In this document: in pieces, positions 36,432 through 46,003 of the stretch | Layout: every line of letters begins with the position of its first letter | How positions within the stretch are numbered: the stretch's first letter is position 1 | Assembly: GCA_035524075.1 (NCBI GenBank) | Contig: DATKPP010000013.1 | Location: 124,001-188,000, forward strand | DNA length: 64,000 nucleotides | Reading direction: 5' to 3' | Origin: JASHUC01 sp035524075 | GTDB lineage: Bacteria > Pseudomonadota > Gammaproteobacteria > Steroidobacterales > Steroidobacteraceae | Position numbers and translations under genes: made by a program | The notes under the pieces: model-generated | What the model saw: the letters and a program-made list of their open reading frames with translations, nothing else | Told to the model about the DNA's origin: nothing | Database searches by the model: none

Positions 36432-37591
36432 CGCGGCGGATCCTCGCCCAGGCCGGTCCCGCGGTCGCGGTAGGGTACGTGGGCGCGAACCTCCTCCGCA
36501 TAGGCATCGATCGCCTCGCCCTCGCGCGCCAGATACTGGCGGATGGCCTCCCGAAAGCGTGCATCGGTGATCCAGTGCGCCGACCAGGTCATCGTCGGCT
36601 CGAATCCCCGGCTGACCTTGTGCTCGCCCTGGGTGCCGGGCTCGAAGCGTTTGATGCCCCGCTCGATGCAGAACTCGATGCCCTGGTGGTAGCAAGCCTC
36701 GAAATGCAGGCTGTGATAATCGGCATCCGCGCCCCAGTAGCGCCCGTACAGGACCGCGGGGCTCCAGAAGAAGATGGCCGCGGCGACCGGTTTGCCGGCG
36801 CGCAGGGCAATCTTCACCATCAGCGCCTCTCCGAGCGTACGGGCGATCTCGGCGAAGAAGGCGCGGCTCAAGTACGGCTCGTGGCCGTGGCGCAGGAAGG
36901 TGTCGCGATGAAAGCGGTAGACCTGATCGAGCAGCCGGGCATCGAGCTCGGGGCCGAGCTTGGTGTCGAAGATGATACCCGCCTCGGCGACGCGGCGGCG
37001 CTCGCGGCGCGCCTTCTTGCGCTTCTCCGCCGTGAAGGTCTCGAGGTACTGCTCGAAGCTCGCGTAGCCGCGGTTGGTCCAATGGAACTGGCAGTCGCGC
37101 CGGGTGAGCCAGTGCCCGCGCTCGAGCACGCTGCGATCGGCCTCCTCGAGAAACAGCGCGTGCACGGAGGAGAGCCCCCCATCGCGCGCCCGGGCCTCGA
37201 TGGCGGCAACGAGCCGCTCGCGCGCGTGCGCCCCATCCAGGTCATCGCGCACGAGCAGCCGCGGACCGGTCGCCGGCGTGAAGGGCAGAGCGACGGTGAG
37301 CTTCGGGTAGTAGCGTTGTCCGAGGCGCATGTACGCCTGGGCCCAGCTGAAGTCGAACACGAACTCCCCGTAGGAGTGTGATTTGACGAAGGCGGGTGCG
37401 GCGGCGGCAAGCCCCCGCGCATCGCTGAGCGTGATGTAAGAGGGCGCCCAGCCCACCTCGTCCCCTACGCAGCCGGTGTGCTCGAGCGCACCCAGGAACT
37501 CGTGTCGCAGGAAGGGCATCTGCGCCCCCTGCAGGGCATTCCACTGCTCGCGATCAAGCTCATCGATGCTGCGTACGATCCGTGTTTTCAT
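36428..37591 (-). CDS. GNAT/FemAB-like N-acyltransferase (COG3146 family)
   Basis: A 387-aa protein of the family long called DUF482, related to FemAB and GNAT acyltransferases. It contains HEFLGALEHTGCVG near residue 30, SWAQAYMRLGQRYYPKLTVALPFTPATGPRLLV near 82 and EACYHQGIEFCIERGIKRFEPGTQGEHKVSRGFEP near 305-339. The substrate is not known. It is translationally coupled to aat (ATGA) and overlaps the trxB stop by one base, so trxB-acyltransferase-aat may be one transcript. Confidence 0.82.
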   Translation of the reverse strand: MKTRIVRSIDELDREQWNALQGAQMPFLRHEFLGALEHTGCVGDEVGWAPSYITLSDARGLAAAAPAFVKSHSYGEFVFDFSWAQAYMRLGQRYYPKLTVALPFTPATGPRLLVRDDLDGAHARERLVAAIEARARDGGLSSVHALFLEEADRSVLERGHWLTRRDCQFHWTNRGYASFEQYLETFTAEKRKKARRERRRVAEAGIIFDTKLGPELDARLLDQVYRFHRDTFLRHGHEPYLSRAFFAEIARTLGEALMVKIALRAGKPVAAAIFFWSPAVLYGRYWGADADYHSLHFEACYHQGIEFCIERGIKRFEPGTQGEHKVSRGFEPTMTWSAHWITDARFREAIRQYLAREGEAIDAYAEEVRAHVPYRDRGTGLGEDPPR

Positions 37592-38556
37592 CAGGACGCG
37601 GGCAAATCAAGGCTCTCGAGATAGCGATCGGCATCGAGCGCCGCCATGCAGCCGGAGCCGGCCGAGGTGACCGCTTGACGATAGACGTGATCGGCCACGT
37701 CGCCTGCGGCAAACACTCCGCGGACGCTCGTCGCCGTGGCCTCGCCCTCGAGCCCGCTCTTCACGAGGATATAGCCGTTACGCATCGCGAGCTGTCCCTC
37801 GAAGATGGCCGTATTGGGGGAATGTCCGACGGCGATGAAAGCTCCCGTGACCGGCAGCTGCGTGAGGCCCGCGTTCACCATCGAGCGAACCGCAAGTCCG
37901 GTGACGGCCTGCCCGTCCCCGAGGATCTCCTCCACGACATGGTTCCACAGAATGCTCACCTTGCCGGCGCGCTCGCGCTCGATGAGCTGCTGCTGGAGGA
38001 TCTTCTCGGCACGCAGCCGATCGCGCCGGTGCACCAGGGTCACGTGGGATGAGATATTCGAGAGGTACAGCGCATCCTCGACCGCGGTATTGCCGCCCCC
38101 CACGACGGCCACGCGCTGACCGCGAAAGAAAAACCCATCGCAGGTCGCACACGCCGAGACCCCGCGGCCCCGATAGGCTTCCTCCGATGCAAGGCCCAGG
38201 TATTTCGCTGTGGCGCCCGTTGCGATGATGAGCGCATCGCAGGTGTAGCGGCCGGCATCGCCGGAGAGCTCGAAGGGGCGCTGCGAGAGCCCCACCGTGT
38301 GGATGTGATCGTTGACGATCTGCGTATCGAAGCGCCTGGCGTGATGCAGCATGCGCTCCATCAGCGCCGGGCCCTTCAGCCCCTCGACATCTCCCGGCCA
38401 GTTGTCCACGTCCGTCGTGGTCATGAGCTGTCCGCCCTGCTCAAGACCTGTGATGAGCAGCGGAGCGCGATTGGCGCGCGCCGCATAGATTGCCGCGGTA
38501 TAGCCTGCCGGCCCCGAGCCGAGGATGATCAGCCGGCTGTGCACTGATTTCGCCAT
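37591..38556 (-). CDS. trxB: Thioredoxin-disulfide reductase
   Basis: NADPH-dependent flavoenzyme that reduces thioredoxin, 321 aa. The FAD motif GSGPAGYTAAIYAARA is near residue 13, the redox pair CATC in SACATCDGFFF near 135-141, the NADPH motif GGGNTAVEDALYL near 153, and the C-terminal FAD motif GVFAAGDVADH. The ATG at 38556 fits the family; the open frame continues upstream without homology. It is divergent from ftsK. Confidence 0.96.
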   Translation of the reverse strand: MAKSVHSRLIILGSGPAGYTAAIYAARANRAPLLITGLEQGGQLMTTTDVDNWPGDVEGLKGPALMERMLHHARRFDTQIVNDHIHTVGLSQRPFELSGDAGRYTCDALIIATGATAKYLGLASEEAYRGRGVSACATCDGFFFRGQRVAVVGGGNTAVEDALYLSNISSHVTLVHRRDRLRAEKILQQQLIERERAGKVSILWNHVVEEILGDGQAVTGLAVRSMVNAGLTQLPVTGAFIAVGHSPNTAIFEGQLAMRNGYILVKSGLEGEATATSVRGVFAAGDVADHVYRQAVTSAGSGCMAALDADRYLESLDLPAS

Positions 38557-38557
38557 G

Positions 38558-38563
38558 TATAAT
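38558..38563 (+). promoter_or_regulatory. Possible -10 element for ftsK
   Basis: A consensus TATAAT directly upstream of trxB, on the ftsK strand and 175 bases before the ftsK start. No good -35 is visible at the usual spacing, so this is a weak call. The remaining 180 bp between trxB and ftsK hold no gene that I can support. Confidence 0.3.
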
Positions 38564-38737
38564 GGGGTCCCCGAGCGAACCGAGCTCCTGTACCCAAGGG
38601 ATCTTGAGCGCTGGCGTCGATAGTATCGCGCCGAGCGAGCCGTGCTGACAAAATTGCCGCGGGCAATTTCCACAGCGATAGCTGCCCGAAGGGCCGAGGC
38701 GCAGGGATGGAGCCAAGCAACCGGAGAAGGGTCAATT

Positions 38738-41062
38738 TTGGCTGATTCGACTGCGCGGGGAACCGCGCGATTCAGCGAGTCCGTCAGCCGCGGTCTGCGC
38801 GAAAGCGCGGCCATCGCGCTCGCCGTCGTGGCGGTCGTGTTGCTCGCAGCGCTCGCGAGCTACCACTCCGAGGATCCCGGATTCTCCTCCTTCACCGGCA
38901 GCCCGGTGGTGCACAACCGCATCGGACCGGTCGGTGCGTGGGTCGCGGACACGCTGTTCTTTCTGTTCGGCCGGCCCGCATTTCTCTTCCCGGTGATCAT
39001 CGGCATCGCGAGCTGGGTGGTGTTTCGCAACCGCAACCGCAGCGAGCGAGCCTCACGAGCCAATACCACCGTGCGCACGCTCGGATACCTGCTCATCGTG
39101 CTGACGAGCTGCGGCCTCACCACGCTGCACTGGGATCCGGGGTCGCTGCGCGAGACTGCCGGCGGTGTGATCGGTATCGAGATCGGGCGCGGTCTCGCCT
39201 CCGGACTCAACGATCTTGGGGCGACGCTGCTGCTCATCGCCGCCTGGATGGCGGGCGTGTCGCTGGCCTTCGGGGTGTCCTGGCTCACGATCATGGATCG
39301 CATCGGCGGCGGTGCCTGGCAGGCAGTCGGTTGGGCGCGAGCGCGCTGGTCCACCCGGCGCGACCTTGCCGCGGGACGCGAGCGGCGCCAGGCCCGCAAG
39401 GAGACGATCGAGACCGAGCAGAGAAGGGCCGCCGCTCGCCCGCCGCCGCGCATCGAGCCGGCCGCGAGCGTGGTGGAGAAGAGCGAGCGCGTGGAGAAGG
39501 AGCGGCAGGTCCCCTTGTTTGATGCGCCGAAGTCGAACGAGCTGCCTCCGCTTCAGCTGCTCGACGACCCGCCCGTGCAAGAGCCCTCCTATTCTCCGGA
39601 GGCGCTCGAGGCCATGTCGCGCCTGGTGGAGATCAAGCTGCGCGATTTCGGAGTCGAGGCGGAGGTCGTGGCGGTGCAGCCCGGCCCCGTCGTTACGCGG
39701 TTCGAGCTGCGCCCGGCGCCGGGTATCAAGGCCAGTCAGATCACCGGGCTCGGAAAGGATCTCGCCCGTGCCCTCTCGGTCATGAGCGTGCGCGTGGTCG
39801 AGGTCATCCCCGGCAAATCCGTCATGGGTTTGGAGATTGCGAACGAGAAGCGCGAGCTGGTGACCCTCGGGGAGATCGTGCGCTCCAAGGCGTACGACGA
39901 CATCCATACCCCGCTCGCTCTGGCGCTCGGCAAGGACATCGGCGGTCAGCCGGTCGTCGTGGATCTTGCGCGCATGCCGCATCTGCTCATCGCCGGAACG
40001 ACGGGCTCGGGCAAGTCGGTGGCCATCAACGCGATGGTGCTGTCGCTGCTGTACAAGGCGAGCGCCGAGCACGTGCGCCTCATCATGATCGATCCGAAGA
40101 TGCTCGAGCTGTCGGTCTACGAGGGCATCCCGCATCTGCTGGCACCCGTCGTGACCGACATGAAGCAGGCCGCCAATGCGCTGCGCTGGTGCGTCGCGGA
40201 GATGGAACGGCGCTATCAGCTGATGGCCGCGCTCGGAGTGCGAAATCTCGTGGGCTTCAACCGCCACATCAAAGAGGCGATCGAGGCCGGCAAGCCGGTC
40301 CTCGATCCGGTGCTCATCCAGCAAGCGGCCAACGACCCGACCATCGATCAGTCGCAGATCCCGAACCTGACGCCGCTGCCCTATATCGTCGTGATCATCG
40401 ATGAGCTTGCCGACCTCATGATGATCGTCGGCAAGAAAGTGGAGGAGCTCATTGCGCGGCTCGCGCAGAAGGCGCGCGCCTCCGGCATCCACCTCGTGCT
40501 TGCCACCCAGCGGCCCTCGGTCGATGTGATCACCGGGCTCATCAAGGCGAACATTCCCTGCCGGATCGCCTTTCAGGTCTCCGCCAAGGTCGACTCCCGG
40601 ACCATCCTCGACCAGATGGGTGCGGAGACACTGCTGGGCCACGGGGACATGCTGTATCTGCCGCCCGGCACCTCGATGCCCACTCGCGTGCACGGCGCCT
40701 TCGTCTCGGACCAGGAAGTGCACCGTGTGGTGGAGGCTCTCAAGAAGAGCAGCTCGACACCCACCTACCTCGATGAGGTGCTGAGCGGTCCCTCGGCCCC
40801 CATCCCCGGTCTGCCGGCAGAGGATGGCGAGGAGGTCGGACCCAACGGCAGCGATGCGGAGCAGGATGCGCTGTTCGACGAGGCCGTGAAGATCGTCACG
40901 GTGGAGCGCAAGCCCTCGATCTCCTACGTCCAGCGGCGCCTGAAGATCGGCTACAACCGTGCGGCGAGACTGCTCGAGGCGATGGAGGCGGCCGGCATCG
41001 TCGGGCCGCTACAGTCGAACGGCAGCCGCGAGGTGCTCGCGCCGCCCCCGCCTGCGGATTGA
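38738..41062 (+). CDS. ftsK: DNA translocase FtsK
   Basis: Septum-located DNA pump for chromosome segregation and XerCD activation. It is 774 aa: N-terminal membrane helices between about residues 25 and 190, a short linker, motor domain with Walker A GTTGSGKSV near 419 and Walker B VVIIDELADL near 550, and the C-terminal gamma domain that reads KOPS (PSISYVQRRLKIGYNRAARLLEAMEAAG). TTG 38738 is chosen because GGAGAAGG lies eight bases upstream; an upstream GTG at 38642 would add 32 residues. The linker is short, as in Pseudomonas-type FtsK. Confidence 0.95.
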   Translation: MADSTARGTARFSESVSRGLRESAAIALAVVAVVLLAALASYHSEDPGFSSFTGSPVVHNRIGPVGAWVADTLFFLFGRPAFLFPVIIGIASWVVFRNRNRSERASRANTTVRTLGYLLIVLTSCGLTTLHWDPGSLRETAGGVIGIEIGRGLASGLNDLGATLLLIAAWMAGVSLAFGVSWLTIMDRIGGGAWQAVGWARARWSTRRDLAAGRERRQARKETIETEQRRAAARPPPRIEPAASVVEKSERVEKERQVPLFDAPKSNELPPLQLLDDPPVQEPSYSPEALEAMSRLVEIKLRDFGVEAEVVAVQPGPVVTRFELRPAPGIKASQITGLGKDLARALSVMSVRVVEVIPGKSVMGLEIANEKRELVTLGEIVRSKAYDDIHTPLALALGKDIGGQPVVVDLARMPHLLIAGTTGSGKSVAINAMVLSLLYKASAEHVRLIMIDPKMLELSVYEGIPHLLAPVVTDMKQAANALRWCVAEMERRYQLMAALGVRNLVGFNRHIKEAIEAGKPVLDPVLIQQAANDPTIDQSQIPNLTPLPYIVVIIDELADLMMIVGKKVEELIARLAQKARASGIHLVLATQRPSVDVITGLIKANIPCRIAFQVSAKVDSRTILDQMGAETLLGHGDMLYLPPGTSMPTRVHGAFVSDQEVHRVVEALKKSSSTPTYLDEVLSGPSAPIPGLPAEDGEEVGPNGSDAEQDALFDEAVKIVTVERKPSISYVQRRLKIGYNRAARLLEAMEAAGIVGPLQSNGSREVLAPPPPAD

Positions 41063-41066
41063 TCGC

Positions 41067-41714
41067 ATGCCGCGACCCACTCCGCCCCGGTGCGCTCACT
41101 GGCTCGCGCTCTGCGCCGCCTTCCTCGGGGGGTACGCGTACGCCGGTGCCAACGCGCTCGACCGGTTCCTGGATGGGCTGCAATCGCTTCGCGCGAGCTT
41201 CTCTCAAACGGTGAGCGATGTGCACGGACATGTCATCGAGCAGTCCACCGGCACGCTCGTGGTGCTGCGTCCGGGCCGGTTCCGCTGGGAGATCCACACC
41301 CAGGGACAGGAAGGTGCCGGCCAGCTGATCATCGACGATGGACGCAACCTCTGGTACTACGATCGCGACCTGCAGCAGGTGACCGTGAAGCCCGCGGGCA
41401 CCGCGCTGTCGGCCACGCCGGCGGCGCTTCTGTCTCAGGGCGGCAGCTTGAGCGAGTTTCAAATCCAACAGGTCGGAATGCAGCGTGGCCTCGAATGGGT
41501 GCGGGTGACTCCGAAGGCCGCCGATGCGGATTTCAGGGACGCGCTGCTCGGATTCTCGGGGCGCGAGCTCAAGCAGATGATTCTGAAGGACAAGCTCGGT
41601 CAGACAGCCACGCTCGACTTCGGGCGCACCGAGCGCAACGTTGCAGTCTCGGCCTCCGAGGTGAGCTTCACTCCGCCGCCCGGTGCGGATGTGATCGGAA
41701 CACCGGAAAAGTGA
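41067..41714 (+). CDS. lolA: Outer-membrane lipoprotein carrier protein LolA
   Basis: Periplasmic chaperone that carries lipoproteins from LolCDE to LolB, 215 aa. It has a signal peptide ending about AYAGA (residue 27), then the LolA fold with RFLDGLQSLRASFSQTV and GRFRWEIHTQ. It starts five bases after ftsK, the usual ftsK-lolA-rarA order. Confidence 0.93.
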   Translation: MPRPTPPRCAHWLALCAAFLGGYAYAGANALDRFLDGLQSLRASFSQTVSDVHGHVIEQSTGTLVVLRPGRFRWEIHTQGQEGAGQLIIDDGRNLWYYDRDLQQVTVKPAGTALSATPAALLSQGGSLSEFQIQQVGMQRGLEWVRVTPKAADADFRDALLGFSGRELKQMILKDKLGQTATLDFGRTERNVAVSASEVSFTPPPGADVIGTPEK

Positions 41715-41758
41715 GGTCCCATCGATGAATACGTGCAGCGCGGGAGCTGTCGGAACTC

Positions 41759-43078
41759 GTGAGCTCTGAAGGCCTCGATCGGCTGCAGCCGCTGGCCGAT
41801 CGGATGCGGCCCCGCACACTTGCGGAGTTCGTCGGCCAGCGACATCTGCTGGCGCCGGGCAAGCCTCTGCGCGAGGCGCTCGAGGGTGGGCTGCTGCATT
41901 CGATGGTGCTCTGGGGACCGCCCGGCACGGGCAAGACGACGCTGGCTCGCCTGATCGCGCAGCGTGCCGATGCGGAATTCATCGCCTTGTCGGCCGTCAT
42001 GGCGGGCGTGAAGGACATCCGCGCCGCAGTGGATCATGCCCGCGCGGCGCGCGCATCGAGCGGGCGACCGACCGTGCTGTTCCTCGATGAGGTGCACCGC
42101 TTCAACAAGGCGCAGCAAGACACATTTCTGCCGTTTCTCGAAGACGGTACGCTCATATTCATCGGCGCCACCACCGAGAATCCTTCCTTCGAGGTGGTGA
42201 GTCCGCTGCTGTCGCGCGCGCGCGTGTACGTCCTGAAGGCCCTGCAGGTTGAGGATCTGCTCGCCCTGCTCAAAGCGGCTCTGCTCGATGAGCGGCGCGG
42301 GCTGGGGCCAGCGCATCTCAGCGCCGAGCCCGAGGCGCTCGAGCTGATCGCGCGCGCAGCCGACGGCGATGCGCGACGGGCGCTCAACATGCTCGAGCTG
42401 GCGGCGAGCCTCACCGAGGCCGGTACCGCAAGCCAGCCGCGCGTGTTGACGCTCGCGATCGCGCAGGAGGTGGCAAGCGGCGGGCGGCGGCGCTTCGACA
42501 AGGGGGGCGATCAGTTCTACGACCAGATCTCCGCCCTGCACAAGGCGGTCCGGGGCACCGATCCTGATGGGGCGCTCTACTGGCTCGCGCGCATGCTCGA
42601 TGGGGGTTGCGACCCGCTCTATGTCGCACGCCGCGCGGTGCGCATGGCGATGGAGGATGTCGGGCTCGCCGATCCGCGCGCGCTGACCCTGGCGCTCGAT
42701 GCATGGAACGCCTACGACCGCCTGGGCACACCGGAGGGCGAGCTGGCGCTCGCCGAGCTCGTCGTGTACCTCGCGTGCGCACCGAAGAGCAATGCCGTGT
42801 ACGTCGCGATGGGCGAGGCGATGCAGGATGTGGAGCGCTTCGGCACGCTCGATGTGCCGCTGCGCTTTCGCAACGCACCCACCCGGTTGATGAAGAATCT
42901 CGGCTACGGGAGCGGCTATCGCTATGCCCACGACGAGCCGGATGCCTTCGCCTCCGGGGAGCGGTATCTGCCGGATGAGATGCCCGATCGGCGATACTAT
43001 CGGCCCTCCCCGCGCGGGCTCGAGATTCGCATCGGCGAAGCGCTGGCACGCCTGCGGGGCAAGGGATCCACTTCCTGA
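41759..43078 (+). CDS. rarA: Replication-associated recombination protein RarA (MgsA)
   Basis: AAA+ clamp-loader-like ATPase acting at stalled replication forks, 439 aa. Walker A GPPGTGKTT is near residue 53 and Walker B VLFLDEVHRFNKAQQD near 107; the C-terminal tetramerisation region includes LAELVVYLACAPKSNAVY. Start GTG 41759. Located between lolA and serS as in many gammaproteobacteria. Confidence 0.95.
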   Translation: MSSEGLDRLQPLADRMRPRTLAEFVGQRHLLAPGKPLREALEGGLLHSMVLWGPPGTGKTTLARLIAQRADAEFIALSAVMAGVKDIRAAVDHARAARASSGRPTVLFLDEVHRFNKAQQDTFLPFLEDGTLIFIGATTENPSFEVVSPLLSRARVYVLKALQVEDLLALLKAALLDERRGLGPAHLSAEPEALELIARAADGDARRALNMLELAASLTEAGTASQPRVLTLAIAQEVASGGRRRFDKGGDQFYDQISALHKAVRGTDPDGALYWLARMLDGGCDPLYVARRAVRMAMEDVGLADPRALTLALDAWNAYDRLGTPEGELALAELVVYLACAPKSNAVYVAMGEAMQDVERFGTLDVPLRFRNAPTRLMKNLGYGSGYRYAHDEPDAFASGERYLPDEMPDRRYYRPSPRGLEIRIGEALARLRGKGSTS

Positions 43079-43094
43079 AGATGAGCGAGACGCC

Positions 43095-44375
43095 GTGATC
43101 GACCCCAAATTGCTGCGCACCGACCTGGAGGCTGTCGCCCGGAACCTTGCTCGCCGGGGTTTCACGCTCGATGTGGCCCGATTCCAGGCGCTCGAGGAGG
43201 AGCGCAAGCGCCATCAGATCGAATCCGACCGCTTGCGCGCCGAACGCAACAGCAACGCCAAGGCCGTCGGCGTTGCAAAGGGGCGCGGCGAGGACGTGGC
43301 TGCGCTGCTCTCCCGCGGGGAGAGTCTGCAGGGTGAGCTCGTGCGGCTCGAGCAATCCCTCAGCCAGAACATGACCGAGCTCGAGGCCCTGCAGCTTGGG
43401 CTTCCGAACCTGCTGCACGCGTCGGTGCCCGACGGAGCCGATGAGACCGCCAATGTCGAGGTGCGGCGCTGGGGTGAGCCGCGGCGCTTTGTCTTCGAGC
43501 CGCGCGACCACGTCGCACTCGGGGAGCGGCTGGGTGGACTGGACTTCGAAGCGGCCGCGCGTATCTCCGGTGCACGCTTCGTCGTGATGCGCGCGGAGGT
43601 GGCGCGTCTGCACCGAGCACTTGCGCAGTTCATGCTCGATCTGCACACCCAGCAGCACGGCTACACCGAGGCTTATGTGCCATACCTGGTGCAGGGCGCA
43701 GCGCTCATCGGAACGGGGCAGCTCCCGAAGTTCGAGCAGGACCTCTTCGCCGTGCGCGGCGAGCAGGCGTGGTATCTCATCCCCACCGCCGAGGTTCCCG
43801 TCACCAACCTCGTGCGCGAGCAGATTGTTCCGGCGGAGAAGCTGCCGCTCAAATACGCATGCCATTCACCCTGCTTCCGCTCCGAGGCCGGCTCGGCCGG
43901 GAAGGACACGCGGGGCATGATCCGCAATCACCAGTTCGACAAGGTGGAGCTGGTGCATATCGTGCGTCCGGAGGACTCCTATGCCGCGCTCGAGGAGCTG
44001 ATCGGCAACGCCGAGCAGGTATTGAAGCGCCTGGAGATTCCCCATCGAACCATCGCGCTGTGCGCCGGAGATGTCGGATTTGCGAGCGCGAAGACCTACG
44101 ACATCGAGGCCTGGGTCCCCTCGCAGGGGCGCTACCGCGAGATCTCCTCGTGCAGCAACTGCGAGGCGTTCCAGGCGCGGCGCATGCAGGCCCGCTGGCG
44201 CAATCCGCAAACCGGCAAGCCCGAGCCGGTGCACACGCTCAACGGCTCGGGGCTGGCCGTCGGGCGCACGCTGATTGCGGTGCTGGAGAACTATCAGGAG
44301 GAGGATGGCTCGGTGCGTGTCCCCGAGGCGCTGCGGCCTTACATGGGCGGAGCCGACAAGCTCTCCCCGAGGTGA
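43095..44375 (+). CDS. serS: Seryl-tRNA synthetase
   Basis: Charges tRNA-Ser, 426 aa. It has an N-terminal coiled-coil arm (about 27-100) that contacts the long variable arm of tRNA-Ser, then the class II core with motif 2 FRSEAGSAGKDTRGMIRNHQF and motif 3 NGSGLAVGRTLIAVLENYQ. GTG 43095 gives the normal MIDPKLLRTDLEAVARNLARRGF start; the frame is open upstream inside rarA. A matching tRNA-Ser(UGA) lies at 57938. Confidence 0.96.
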   Translation: MIDPKLLRTDLEAVARNLARRGFTLDVARFQALEEERKRHQIESDRLRAERNSNAKAVGVAKGRGEDVAALLSRGESLQGELVRLEQSLSQNMTELEALQLGLPNLLHASVPDGADETANVEVRRWGEPRRFVFEPRDHVALGERLGGLDFEAAARISGARFVVMRAEVARLHRALAQFMLDLHTQQHGYTEAYVPYLVQGAALIGTGQLPKFEQDLFAVRGEQAWYLIPTAEVPVTNLVREQIVPAEKLPLKYACHSPCFRSEAGSAGKDTRGMIRNHQFDKVELVHIVRPEDSYAALEELIGNAEQVLKRLEIPHRTIALCAGDVGFASAKTYDIEAWVPSQGRYREISSCSNCEAFQARRMQARWRNPQTGKPEPVHTLNGSGLAVGRTLIAVLENYQEEDGSVRVPEALRPYMGGADKLSPR

Positions 44376-44396
44376 GATGCGGCGGGCGGGGCCGGC

Positions 44397-45296
44397 TCAA
44401 AGAGCATCCGGCAGCCGCTCGGCGAGAAAGTCGAGGAAGGCGCGTACGGCGGGAAGCATGCCGCGGCGAGTGGGGAATACCACGTGCAGGATGCCTTGCG
44501 GCAGATTCCACGCAGGCAGCACGCGCTCGAGCGTTCCGGCGTCGAGCTCGGCGCGCACGACACTCTCGGGCAGGAGCGCGATGCCGAGGTCGGCGAATAC
44601 CGCGGCCTTCAGCACGCCGAAGTCGTGGCAGACGAGGCGCGGACTGTGCTCGATGCGCTCGGACTCACCGTTGGGGCCGAGGAGCTCCCAGCGGTGCCGC
44701 TCGGCTTCCGACTCGAATGCAAGGGTGTCGCGCTCGAGGATCTGACCGGGTGTTGCGGGTCGTCCTGCGCGCTCGAGGTACGCCGGGGTCGCAACGAGCA
44801 TCTCGCAGAGCTCCCGGAAGCTGCGCATCACGAGGCCATCCTCGCCGCTGGGGCGAGTCCGTACGCGCAGCGCCGCGTCGAATCCCTCATCCAAAACGTC
44901 CACACGCCGATTGCTGACGTGCATGCGCAAGCGGATGCGTGGGTAGCGCGCGAGGAATTCCGGGAGGATGCGGGCGAGCGCCGTTTGCGCGAGCGCGACC
45001 GGACAGCTCACCTTGAGGATGCCGCGGGGCTCGGCGCGCGCGAGCTCCACGGCTTCCACCGCCGCGTCCGCCTCGGCCAGCATCGCCTGAGCGTGGCGAT
45101 GCACGTCCCGTCCGATGTCGGTCACGAGGAAGCGCCGGGTCGAGCGCTGCACGAGCCGCACGCCGAGCTTCGTCTCCAGAGCGCTCACATGGCGAGACAG
45201 GCGGGACTTGGGAATCCCAAGCGCCCGGCTCGCCTGGGCGTAGCTGCCGTACTCCACGACCTTGCTGAAGTAGTAGAAGTCCTCGAGGGGCTGCAT
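44397..45296 (-). CDS. LysR family transcriptional regulator
   Basis: A 299-aa regulator with an N-terminal winged helix (MQPLEDFYYFSKVVEYGSYAQASRALGIPKSRLSRHVSALE) and a LysR effector domain (GILKVSCPVALAQTALARILPEFLARYPRIRLRMHV). It is divergent from azoR with a 110-bp gap holding a 6-bp inverted repeat, so it probably controls azoR and pirin. The effector may be a quinone or other electrophile, by analogy with regulators of such genes. Confidence 0.9.
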   Translation of the reverse strand: MQPLEDFYYFSKVVEYGSYAQASRALGIPKSRLSRHVSALETKLGVRLVQRSTRRFLVTDIGRDVHRHAQAMLAEADAAVEAVELARAEPRGILKVSCPVALAQTALARILPEFLARYPRIRLRMHVSNRRVDVLDEGFDAALRVRTRPSGEDGLVMRSFRELCEMLVATPAYLERAGRPATPGQILERDTLAFESEAERHRWELLGPNGESERIEHSPRLVCHDFGVLKAAVFADLGIALLPESVVRAELDAGTLERVLPAWNLPQGILHVVFPTRRGMLPAVRAFLDFLAERLPDAL

Positions 45297-45321
45297 TGGA
45301 AGTGGCTATTGACTACATTAA

Positions 45322-45338
45322 TGGAACAATAAGTTCCA
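45322..45338. promoter_or_regulatory. Inverted repeat between lysR and azoR
   Basis: TGGAAC-AATAA-GTTCCA, a perfect 6-bp palindrome with a 5-base spacer, in the AT-rich gap between the divergent genes. It is a candidate binding site for the adjacent LysR-type protein. A TTGACT hexamer lies at 45309-45314, but no well-spaced -10 was found. Confidence 0.6.
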
Positions 45339-45406
45339 ATTGAGCCTAATTATCATTCATTGTTGCACGGAGTAGATTGCTGGGCAACCGCAGGAAGGAG
45401 ACCCCA

Positions 45407-45994
45407 ATGAAGCTGCTCCACATCGACTCCAGCATCCAGGGCGATCGCTCCGCAAGCCGGGCCGTGACGCGCGAGGTCGTGGCGCGCTGGCGGGCCAGCG
45501 TGTCGGATCTCGAGGTGACCTATCTCGATCTCGCATCGCTGTCACTGCCGCACCTCTCGGGCGGCTCGCTTCTGCGTGCAAATCCGACCGAGGCCGAAAA
45601 GGACGCGCGGCTGCTCGAGGATTTCCTGGCCGCCGACGTGATCGTCATCGGCGCTCCGATGTACAACTTCACCGTGCCGACACAGCTCAAGGCGTGGCTC
45701 GATCGCGTGCTCGTCGCCGGCAAGACTTTCCGCTACACGGCCTCGGGACCCGAGGGACTGGCCGGCGGCAAGCGCGTGATCGTTGCGATCTCGCGCGGGG
45801 GCATCTATGCGCAGAACGCGTTCGGCGAGCACGTCGAGGGCTATCTGCGCGATGTCTTCGCGTTCGTTGGGATCACCGAGGTGAGCTTCGTTCGCGCCGA
45901 AGGGCTTGCGATCTCGCCCGAGAGTCGCCAGAAAGGGTTGGATACGGCTCTCGCTGCCATCCCTGCACCCCAGCGCCAAGCGCTGGCCGCTTAG
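45407..45994 (+). CDS. azoR: FMN-dependent NADH-azoreductase
   Basis: Flavodoxin-fold two-electron reductase of quinones and azo compounds, 195 aa. The FMN loop is in MKLLHIDSSIQGDRSASR, followed by APMYNFTVPTQLKAWLDRVLVAGKTFRY and the SRGGIYAQN loop. A strong Shine-Dalgarno AGGAAGGAG supports ATG 45407. It is followed nine bases later by pirin, a pair often found together under a LysR regulator. Confidence 0.92.
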   Translation: MKLLHIDSSIQGDRSASRAVTREVVARWRASVSDLEVTYLDLASLSLPHLSGGSLLRANPTEAEKDARLLEDFLAADVIVIGAPMYNFTVPTQLKAWLDRVLVAGKTFRYTASGPEGLAGGKRVIVAISRGGIYAQNAFGEHVEGYLRDVFAFVGITEVSFVRAEGLAISPESRQKGLDTALAAIPAPQRQALAA

Positions 45995-46003
45995 GAGGTC
46001 GTC

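Noticed and set aside
39053..40723. Long - strand frame inside ftsK
   Set aside because: It is an antisense shadow of ftsK, with His/Asp/Arg-rich composition and no recognisable domain.
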